Assembly (NCBI GenBank): GCA_016210125.1
Contig: JACQUS010000195.1
Coordinates: 1 to 6,754 of the forward strand
Direction of reading: 5' to 3'
DNA length: 6,754 nt
DNA from: Chloroflexota bacterium
Lineage (GTDB): Bacteria > Chloroflexota > UBA6077 > FW602-bin22 > JACQUS01
A program made the position numbers and the translations under genes. The notes under the pieces were generated by a model. It worked only from the letters and a program-made list of their open reading frames with translations, was not told the DNA's origin and searched no databases. The stretch's first letter is position 1, and each line of letters begins with the position of its first letter. Of the stretch, positions 1 through 5,080 are shown in pieces.

Positions 1-607
1 GCCCGACGTAGCCCACAGTCGGCCGATCGAGGCCAAGGTGCGCCCGCAGCGCCGGCGCGTCGCCAGGGGCGAAGCGCGCAGCGTCGAAGGCGAAGGGCAC
101 GACGTGCGCCGGGCCGCGGTAGCCCTTGCCGCGCAGGACGCGCAGGACGCGCGACGTCCCCGGCAGCGCGCCGTCGGCCAGAGCGAACACCAGCCGCTCG
201 ACGCTACGGAACGGCTGCGGGAAACGCTTGGCGATGTTCTGGAAGCTCTTGAACAGCACGCGCGCGCCGAGCGCCCGCGCCAGCAGCGCGAGCTGGAGCG
301 TCGCCAGGGCATACGGCTCCTCGTCGACGTGCACGACGTGCGGCCGGAACGCGCGCAGGACCCGCCAGGCACCCGGGTAGACCGCCATGTGCATGCGCCA
401 GGCCGTGCCGGCCAGCCAGGGCCGCACGACGAACGGCCGCGCCGCCAGCCCTGGCAGCGCGGTGAAGCGCAGCCGGCCACGCAGCTCGGTGGGCCAGGTG
501 GCCGCGGCCAGCAGCGCGACCTCCAGGCCCGGCTGGCGCGCCGCACAGTCCCAGAGCTGCTGGTTGGCGTCGACGACCGCCGCGTGGCTGGCGATCAGAA
601 CGCGCAC
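1..607 (-). CDS. Family-4 glycosyltransferase, N-terminal domain (3' end cut by window edge)
   Basis: Reading the minus strand from GTG at 607 gives an uninterrupted frame of about 202 codons that leaves the window at position 1. It begins VRVLIASHAAVVDANQQLW, a first Rossmann strand typical of GT-B glycosyltransferases. Later come VVHVDEEPYALA, then FKSFQNIAKRFPQPF, and an AHVVPFAFDAARFAPGD segment, the usual end of the acceptor domain. The visible part stops at LGLDRPTVGYVG, where the C-terminal nucleotide-sugar-binding domain normally starts. The EX7E donor motif would therefore lie outside the window. Expected role: transfer of a sugar from a nucleotide-sugar donor to a cytoplasmic glycan acceptor; the substrate is unknown. 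Start choice: GAGG at 613-616 lies 5 nt before GTG 607; a second GTG at 610 is too close to it. It is divergent from the transporter. Family call is firm, specificity is not. Confidence 0.87.
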   Translation of the reverse strand, partial: MRVLIASHAAVVDANQQLWDCAARQPGLEVALLAAATWPTELRGRLRFTALPGLAARPFVVRPWLAGTAWRMHMAVYPGAWRVLRAFRPHVVHVDEEPYALATLQLALLARALGARVLFKSFQNIAKRFPQPFRSVERLVFALADGALPGTSRVLRVLRGKGYRGPAHVVPFAFDAARFAPGDAPALRAHLGLDRPTVGYVG

Positions 608-637
608 CACTTCCTCACGTGCCCTGAGGGTCGTTGG

Positions 638-643
638 GATATA
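638..643 (-). promoter_or_regulatory. Possible -10 element for the leftward glycosyltransferase
   Basis: On the minus strand the sequence reads TATATC, a partial match to TATAAT. It sits about 30 nt upstream of GTG 607, which would leave a leader of roughly 24 nt carrying the GAGG ribosome site at 613-616. No convincing -35 hexamer is seen. It overlaps the plus-strand -10 candidate, in the only AT-rich island of the divergent gap. Confidence 0.35.
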
Positions 644-645
644 GT
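640..645 (+). promoter_or_regulatory. Possible -10 element giving a leaderless transporter mRNA
   Basis: TATAGT differs from the TATAAT consensus at one position. Counting 7 nt from its last base puts transcription start on the A of ATG 652, so the message would be leaderless. This agrees with the lack of any Shine-Dalgarno sequence in front of that ATG. A -35 hexamer is not recognisable. Confidence 0.45.
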
Positions 646-651
646 TTGGGT

Positions 652-1401
652 ATGCCGACGAGCGACGCTCTGCTCCTCGCCGCGCTCATCTTCGCCGCGG
701 CAGTGCTCTACTCGTCTGTGGGCCACGCCGGCGCGTCGGGCTATCTCGCCGCCATGGCGCTGTTCGGCCTGGCCCCAGAGGTGATGAAGCCGACCGCCTT
801 GGCGCTGAACATTCTCGTCGCGACGATCGGGACGCTGCGCTTCTACCGCGCCGGATATGTGTCGTGGCGCACGCTCTGGCCCTTCGTCGTGGGCTCGATA
901 CCCCTCGCGTTCGTCGGCGGGGCACTGCACCTGCCCGGCTCGCTCTACAAGCAGATCGTCGGGCTCATCCTCTTGTTCGCCGCCGCGCGCCTAGCCTGGC
1001 CGAGCCGCGCGCCGGCAGGCCATCCGGCCAAGGGCGCATCGCCGGTGCCGGTCCTGCCGGCGGCCGGCACCGGCGCGGCCATCGGCCTGCTCGCCGGCCT
1101 CACCGGCACCGGCGGAGGCATCTTCCTCAGCCCTGTGCTCCTGCTCGCGCGCTGGACCGACGTGCGCGGCGCGGCTGGCACGGCGGCGCCGTTCATCCTC
1201 GTCAACTCGCTGGCCGGTCTCGCGGGCAACGTCGCCAGCGTGCGCTCGCTGCCGGAGACGCTGCCGCTTTGGGCCGCGGCGGCCGTCGCCGGCAGCCTCG
1301 TCGGCACGGAGCTAGGGACGAAGAGGCTGCGGATCGGCGTGCTCCAGCGCGTCCTGGCGGTCGTCCTCGTAATCGCCGGGCTGAAGCTCATTCTGGCTTG
1401 A
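652..1401 (+). CDS. TauE/SafE (TSUP) family membrane transporter
   Basis: This 249-residue protein is hydrophobic throughout, with about seven or eight membrane segments. It has the internal duplication of the TSUP family: one half with the glycine motif YSSVGHAGASGY (residues 20-31) and MKPTALALN (45-53), the other with GLTGTGGGIFLSP (149-161) and FILVNSLAGLAGN (181-193). A polar loop at about 116-133 separates the halves. Family members export or import sulfite, sulfoacetate, thiosulfate or other organosulfur anions across the cytoplasmic membrane; the substrate here cannot be read from sequence. ATG 652 is preferred over an upstream TTG at 634, because MPTSDALLLA runs directly into the first membrane helix and a -10-like box fits a leaderless start there. 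It is the only gene on its strand and splits the glycan genes. Its last 14 bases overlap the end of the convergent glycosyltransferase. Confidence 0.92.
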   Translation: MPTSDALLLAALIFAAAVLYSSVGHAGASGYLAAMALFGLAPEVMKPTALALNILVATIGTLRFYRAGYVSWRTLWPFVVGSIPLAFVGGALHLPGSLYKQIVGLILLFAAARLAWPSRAPAGHPAKGASPVPVLPAAGTGAAIGLLAGLTGTGGGIFLSPVLLLARWTDVRGAAGTAAPFILVNSLAGLAGNVASVRSLPETLPLWAAAAVAGSLVGTELGTKRLRIGVLQRVLAVVLVIAGLKLILA

Positions 1402-2569
1402 CTGGCCTGACATCCAGCGCGTCGAGCTCTGGCTGGCTCGGCGGCGCTCCCCGCCGCAGGCCGTCGTAGAGCGCCAGGTAGCGCGCGACCATCGCCCGCC
1501 AGGTCTGCCGCTCGGCAACGGCGCGCGCGGCCCGCCCCAGGCGCGCGCGAAGCGCTTCGTCTTCGGCCAGCGCCCGCAGCACCGCGACGAGCGCCGCCGG
1601 CCGGTCCGGGTCGAGCAGCAGGCCGCTCTCTCCGTCGCGGATCAGCTCCGCCGCGCCACAGAAGCGCGCGTTGCTCACCACCACCGGCAGGCCGCTGGCC
1701 ATGGCCTCCAGCGTCGCTAGCGAGAACGACTCGTAGCGCGTCGGCAGGATGAATATGTCGGCGGCGTGCAGCAGCGCAGCGACATCGCCGCGCGGGCCGA
1801 GAAAGCACACCCGGTCGCCCAGCCCTAGGCGCCACACCTGCGCCTGGAATGGCCCGCCCTCGTACCGCCCGGCGACAAGCAGCCGCAGCCGCGCCAGGTT
1901 GGCCTCAGCCACGGCGTCGAGCAGGACGCCCAGGCCCTTCTGCTCGGTCACCGCGTCGCCGACGAAGAGCGCCGCCACCTCGCCGCCGCGCAAGTCGAGC
2001 TGCGCCCGCGCCGCCTGGCGCACGCTCGGCGTCGGCGGGCGGAACTCGGCAGGGTCCACGCCCGGCCGGACCACGCGCAGGCGCTCCAGCGGCACGCCGG
2101 CAGCGGAGGCCAGCTCGGCGGCCACCTTGGCCGAGACGGCGACGACCAGTCCCGTGCGGTAAAGCCGGCGCTCCAGCCAGGCCTGTGCGGCGTTGCTCAG
2201 GCGGTAGTAGGCCGGCCAGGCCGGCCCGCGCGCCGTAGCGAGGTCGCGCGCGCTGTGGCAGAGGTGGCAGGTCGCCAGGTCGAAGCGGCCGAGGCGCACC
2301 GCGCCGTGCACGTGCACGAGGCCGTCGGCGCGGCGCAGCGAGGCGCGGAGCAGGAAGACCAGCTTCTTCAGGGCGATCGGTCGCCGCGGGGCCGGCACGC
2401 GGCGCCAGACCAGCCCGGGCCGGGCGGCCAGGTCGGCGTCGACCGCGTGCGCCTCGAGCGTCACACGCCAGCCGGCGTCCAGCGCGCCGAGGGCCAGCTC
2501 GCGCACGACGCGCCCCTGCCCGTCGCCGCGCACGGCGTCGTGCGCGACAAGCGTCAGCCGTTCGGGCAC
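1388..2569 (-). CDS. Family-4 (WaaG-like) glycosyltransferase
   Basis: The 393-residue protein is a complete GT-B enzyme. The N-terminal domain opens LTLVAHDAVRGDGQGRVVRE (residues 6-25), with a glycine-rich loop, then LVHVHGAV (84-91) and CHLCHS (101-106), a motif seen in related enzymes as a histidine-rich loop. VVRPGVDPAEF (166-176) leads to the C-terminal domain. That domain has LFVGDAVTEQKGL (201-213), the donor EX7E motif with E280 and E288 in RYESFSLATLEAM, and GAAELIRDGESGLLL (305-319). It should move a sugar from a nucleotide donor to a growing cytoplasmic glycan. Odd point: the basic residue often found just after FVG is Asp205, and the residues before Lys211 are Glu-Gln rather than basic. 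The GTG start has AGGG at 2575-2578, 5 nt upstream. It is last in the minus-strand run, 61 bp after the fusion gene, and its end overlaps the convergent transporter by 14 bp. Confidence 0.92.
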   Translation of the reverse strand: MPERLTLVAHDAVRGDGQGRVVRELALGALDAGWRVTLEAHAVDADLAARPGLVWRRVPAPRRPIALKKLVFLLRASLRRADGLVHVHGAVRLGRFDLATCHLCHSARDLATARGPAWPAYYRLSNAAQAWLERRLYRTGLVVAVSAKVAAELASAAGVPLERLRVVRPGVDPAEFRPPTPSVRQAARAQLDLRGGEVAALFVGDAVTEQKGLGVLLDAVAEANLARLRLLVAGRYEGGPFQAQVWRLGLGDRVCFLGPRGDVAALLHAADIFILPTRYESFSLATLEAMASGLPVVVSNARFCGAAELIRDGESGLLLDPDRPAALVAVLRALAEDEALRARLGRAARAVAERQTWRAMVARYLALYDGLRRGAPPSQPELDALDVRPVKPE

Positions 2570-2574
2570 TGCGA

Positions 2575-2578
2575 CCCT
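2575..2578 (-). promoter_or_regulatory. Ribosome binding site AGGG before GTG 2569
   Basis: Minus-strand AGGG lies 5 nt before the GTG at 2569. It supports this start over the longer overlapping frames on the same strand. Confidence 0.45.
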
Positions 2579-2581
2579 GCC

Positions 2582-2598
2582 CGCGCATCGCGTGCGCG
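2582..2598 (-). other. Short hairpin in the gap before the WaaG-like gene
   Basis: CGCGCA and TGCGCG form a perfect 6-bp stem with a 5-nt loop in the 61-bp gap between the fusion gene and the downstream glycosyltransferase. No T-run follows on either strand, so it is not an intrinsic terminator. It could be a processing or translation-modulating stem, or chance in GC-rich DNA. Confidence 0.25.
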
Positions 2599-2630
2599 CC
2601 CACCCAGCGTCGCCGACGGCGCTCGGTGCG

Positions 2631-4307
2631 TCACCGCCGGCACACGGCCACCAGCGTCGGTGACTGGCGCAGCAGGCCCGGCGCGATGACCGTCTCGCCC
2701 AGCGCCGGCCGCGGCGGCGGGGCCGACCCGATGGCCTGAAGCACCGCGGCCCGCCGGCGCGCCGGCACCAGGCGCAGGCGCAGATTCCAGAGGTCGAGCG
2801 CCTTCAGGGCCGCGTGCAGCGCGCTGCCGCGGCGCCATTGGCCGTAGAGGCGCACCTGGCGAAAGTGGCGACGAAGCGCGGCGCGCAGGCCGGCCGGCGT
2901 CAGCAGGTTGACGTGGTAGGGATGGCGGAGGCCGATGCTGCGCATGTGCGGCTCGTCGACCAGGCGGTTCGGCGTGCTCAGCAGCAGCCAGCCGCCCGGC
3001 CGCAGGACGCGCGCCAGCTCGGCCAGCAGCGCGTGCTCGTCGAGCAGGTGCTCGACTACCTCGAAGCAGGTCGCCAGGTCGGCCACGCCGTCGGGCAGCG
3101 CTAGACGCTGGGCGCGCATCTGGGCGAAGCCCAAGTTCGGCCGCCGGTAGTGCGCGCGGGCATATGCCAGCGCCGCCGGGTCGGCGTCCACGCCGAGGCA
3201 GCAGCGCGCCACGGCGGCCAGCCGTGCCGCGCCGTAGCCCGGGCCGCAGCCGACGTCGAGCACGCGCGCACCGGCCGCGTAGCGCGCGGCGAAGACATAG
3301 CGCCGCAGGTGGGCCAAGAAGAGCCCGCTCTGCGGATCGGGCCGCACCCACTCCTCGTCCACCAGACGCACACGGGAGGTCATCACGGCCCCTGGCTTAG
3401 CGGGCTCGACGCTCATCGCCCTCTCGCCCACCTCCGCTCCGAGCGACACAGGACCGGGGGAGTCTCGACGAGGTTGCGCCCCCTCTGGCGCGGATTGGGT
3501 GCCCCCAAGAACCGGGGTGGGGCGGGGCCGTCTCAGCGCGCGCAGCAGATTGCGCAGACGGCGGTAGCCGAGCACCGTGCCGCGGGCGTAGGCCCGCACC
3601 TCCACCGGCAGGGCGTACGGCGGGACGGTCATGCGCGGCAGGCAAAAGGGATCGCCGCCGCGCGGCACGGTGGCCGGGACCGTCGTGCAGGCGGCGACGA
3701 AGCCGGCGGTGCGCGCGGCGGCGACTGCTGCGGCGTCGTAGTGGCCGTAGGGATAGCAGAGCCAGCGCACCTCCAGCCCCAGCAGCGCACCGAGCTCGAA
3801 GCGTGCGCCGGCGACCTCGGCGGCCAGGGTGGTCGGCTCGGCGCCACGGAGCGAGCGGTGCGTGCGCGTGTGGCAGCCGACGGCGAAGCCCAAGGCGTCG
3901 AGCTGGCGCACGGCCGTCGCATCGGCCAGCGGGAATGCCGGCTCGTCAGCCGACTCCTTGGACCAGTCGGCGTGCTGCCCGAGGCACCCGGCTACGACGA
4001 AGAAGGTCGCCGGCCAGCCGCGGCGGCGCAACTCCGGCGCGGCGTGGGCCACCTGGTCGCAGCGGCCGTCGTCGAAGGTGAGCGCGAGGGCCGGCCCGCG
4101 CCAGGCCGCGCCGCCGGCCTGCCAGGCGAGCACCTCGTCCAGACTCACCACCGGCCAGCGGAGTGCCGCCAGCGCGTCGAGCTGCGCAGAGAAAAGGACG
4201 CGGTCGGGCACGGCGTGGAAGGCCAGGATGACGACCGGCGCGCGGCCGAAGCCGGGTAGCACGCGATCGGCCGTGGTGAGCGCGGCAGACTTGAGCCAGC
4301 GCCTCAC
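2631..4307 (-). CDS. Polysaccharide deacetylase (CE4) fused in frame to a SAM-dependent methyltransferase
   Basis: One uninterrupted frame of 558 residues holds two enzymes. Residues 1 to about 255 are a NodB-like CE4 deacetylase: TFDDG (77-81, with Asp79 and Asp80), the metal-binding HTRTH (146-150), YPYG (185-188) and LPRM (223-226). This fold removes acetyl groups from N-acetylated sugars using a divalent metal. Residues from about 309 form a class I methyltransferase: VLDVGCGPGYG (349-359) for SAM, GVDADP (372-377) with the ribose-binding Asp, FEVVEHL (415-421) and LRPGGWLLLSTPNR (435-448). The linker (about 260-298) is proline/glycine-rich, has no homology-like pattern and comes from a GC-rich repeat. 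No signal peptide is seen, so both domains are probably cytoplasmic. GTG 4307 is chosen because it overlaps the previous stop as GTGA; ATG 4331 would add 8 residues. The methyltransferase may also start internally, at 3383 or 3416. Domain calls are firm; whether the product stays fused is uncertain. Confidence 0.88.
   Translation of the reverse strand: MRRWLKSAALTTADRVLPGFGRAPVVILAFHAVPDRVLFSAQLDALAALRWPVVSLDEVLAWQAGGAAWRGPALALTFDDGRCDQVAHAAPELRRRGWPATFFVVAGCLGQHADWSKESADEPAFPLADATAVRQLDALGFAVGCHTRTHRSLRGAEPTTLAAEVAGARFELGALLGLEVRWLCYPYGHYDAAAVAAARTAGFVAACTTVPATVPRGGDPFCLPRMTVPPYALPVEVRAYARGTVLGYRRLRNLLRALRRPRPTPVLGGTQSAPEGAQPRRDSPGPVSLGAEVGERAMSVEPAKPGAVMTSRVRLVDEEWVRPDPQSGLFLAHLRRYVFAARYAAGARVLDVGCGPGYGAARLAAVARCCLGVDADPAALAYARAHYRRPNLGFAQMRAQRLALPDGVADLATCFEVVEHLLDEHALLAELARVLRPGGWLLLSTPNRLVDEPHMRSIGLRHPYHVNLLTPAGLRAALRRHFRQVRLYGQWRRGSALHAALKALDLWNLRLRLVPARRRAAVLQAIGSAPPPRPALGETVIAPGLLRQSPTLVAVCRR
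3381..3393 (-). promoter_or_regulatory. Internal ribosome site and ATG for a possible stand-alone methyltransferase
   Basis: Within the fusion frame the minus strand has AGGGG (3389-3393) 5 nt before an ATG at 3383. That ATG begins MTSRVRLVDEEWV, where methyltransferases of this type usually begin. Translation from here would give a 250-residue enzyme ending at 2631. A second candidate, ATG 3416, has AGGG only 2 nt away and GGAGGTG (3429-3435) 12 nt away. Both are inference from spacing only. Confidence 0.4.
3418..3530 (-). repeat. GC-rich repeat-like block B, read through as the fusion linker
   Basis: The block separates the deacetylase and methyltransferase domains and encodes a low-complexity Pro/Gly/Arg peptide unlike either domain. 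On the minus strand, 3480-3501 contains the core CGCCAGAGGGG. It matches the plus strand at 4972-4994 at 20 of 22 aligned positions with one gap. CCCCC and GGGG on either side of AAGAACC (about 3502-3518) could form a small hairpin. The outer limits are approximate. Confidence 0.5.
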
Positions 4308-5080
4308 GGCTTCACCGCCACGAGCACCCAACCCATCGTATCGCCGTAGCGCGGCCAGCGCTGGTCGAGCGCCAACGCCAGCGCGTGCCAGACGGCGCGG
4401 GCGGCACGAGCGAGCCGGCCGTCGCCGCGCAGCAGCGGCAGGTGGCAGGCGACGACGAAGCCGACGAGCGCGGCCGAGCCGCCGACCGGCCGCAGCACCT
4501 CGACCCGCAGGCCGGCATGCGTGCAGCAGTCGGCCAGAGCGTGCCGCGTCGCGCGGTAGTAGTCATGGGGCTCGTCGTGCAGCGGCGCGTATTGGCTGGC
4601 CGTGAGGACGAGCCGCCCGCCGGGGCGGAGGACCGCCGCGGCGGCAGCGAACAGCGCGGGCGGGCACGGCACGTCGTCGAGCACCTGTGTGCAGAGGACC
4701 GTGTCGCAGCTCGCCGGGCGGATGGGCAGGCGCACGAGGTCGCCGACGACCGTCGGGCGCGGCGCCGCCGAGCGGTCGAGGCCGATCCAGGCGGTGCAGC
4801 GGTCGCCGAAGAAGCGGCGATAGGGCTGGTCGCCGCAGCCTAGATCGAGCAGCCGCCCGCCGAAGGCCGCGCGCTCGGCCCACAGCGCGTCGAGCAGCCG
4901 CTGCCGGTGGATGGCGAAGGGCTCGGAGAGCGGCAAGTGCGGGGGCCCTGCCCCCTCCCACTTTTCTGGCCCACCCCAAACCCCGCCAGAGGGGAGAGTT
5001 GGCAGGGGCCGCGCAAGCGCCGCCCGGCCCGCTCCGCACTCCCCCAGCTTTCCCAGCCGCCTGGGCCTGATCGACAACAT
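4304..5080 (-). CDS. Class I SAM-dependent methyltransferase
   Basis: From ATG 5080 the product is 258 residues. The catalytic domain starts near residue 55. It has LLDLGCGDQPYR (77-88) for SAM binding, IGLDRS (99-104), DLVRLPI (114-120), TQVLDDVPCP (131-140), LRPGGRLVLT (151-160) and PLHDEPHDYYRATRHAL (166-182). The last is a conserved block of a Methyltransf_11-type group common in glycan clusters. It should methylate a sugar or other glycan component in the cytoplasm; the acceptor is unknown. Where relatives often have QVLEHV, this protein has QVLDDV. Residues 1-54 are low complexity and derive from a GC-rich repeat. ATG 5080 overlaps the previous stop as TGATG, with GGAG 3 nt upstream, favouring coupling. 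A TTG at 4936 would give a 210-residue enzyme without the odd extension. The stop overlaps the next start as GTGA. Confidence 0.87.
   Translation of the reverse strand: MLSIRPRRLGKLGECGAGRAALARPLPTLPSGGVWGGPEKWEGAGPPHLPLSEPFAIHRQRLLDALWAERAAFGGRLLDLGCGDQPYRRFFGDRCTAWIGLDRSAAPRPTVVGDLVRLPIRPASCDTVLCTQVLDDVPCPPALFAAAAAVLRPGGRLVLTASQYAPLHDEPHDYYRATRHALADCCTHAGLRVEVLRPVGGSAALVGFVVACHLPLLRGDGRLARAARAVWHALALALDQRWPRYGDTMGWVLVAVKP
4935..4963 (-). other. Strong hairpin inside repeat block A
   Basis: GGGGGC (4941-4946) and GCCCCC (4950-4955) form a perfect 6-bp stem with a 3-nt loop. After a small internal loop, AAGTG (4935-4939) pairs with CACTT (4959-4963). In the minus-strand message it would fold in the 5' part of the methyltransferase frame, next to the alternative TTG at 4936. 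It has a TTTT only on the plus side, where no gene lies upstream. Confidence 0.5.
4937..5010 (+). repeat. GC-rich repeat-like block A, read through in the methyltransferase N-terminus
   Basis: The block encodes the low-complexity stretch PTLPSGGVWGGPEKWEG of the methyltransferase, unlike its fold. The plus strand at 4972-4994 carries the core CGCCAGAGGGG shared with block B, in the opposite orientation. The hairpin at 4935-4963 sits at one end. Limits are approximate, and copies elsewhere in the genome cannot be checked here. Confidence 0.5.

Noticed and set aside
130..147. Tandem 9-bp repeat GCGCAGGAC
   Set aside because: Only two units, which simply encode VLR twice in a helix of the glycosyltransferase.
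634..651. Upstream TTG start for the transporter
   Set aside because: It would add six residues not typical for the family, has no ribosome site, and its codons overlap the -10-like box.
38..784. Long plus-strand open frame over the left edge
   Set aside because: It is Arg/Pro/Gln-rich without domain patterns and lies opposite a convincing glycosyltransferase frame; it also overlaps the transporter start in another frame.
1040..1075. 12-bp inverted repeat with 12-nt loop in the transporter gene
   Set aside because: Nearly all G/C and made of repeated CCGGCACCGG-type codons for Gly/Pro/Val; such a stem is expected about once in ten windows of this composition by rough estimate.
945..1835. 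Long minus-strand frame across the transporter end
   Set aside because: It is a shadow frame overlapping two well-supported genes and has no recognisable motif.
2753..2766. 14-bp GC palindrome in the methyltransferase domain
   Set aside because: Pure G/C and short; expected by chance at this base composition and fits ordinary coding sequence.
3150..4259. 369-codon plus-strand open frame
   Set aside because: It is antisense to the deacetylase-methyltransferase with its catalytic motifs; its translation is low-complexity Arg/Gly/Ala/His, as expected from GC-rich shadow frames.
4935..4967. Intrinsic terminator on the plus strand (hairpin followed by TTTT)
   Set aside because: No plus-strand gene lies upstream, and on the minus strand the hairpin is not followed by a T-run, so it is reported only as a hairpin.
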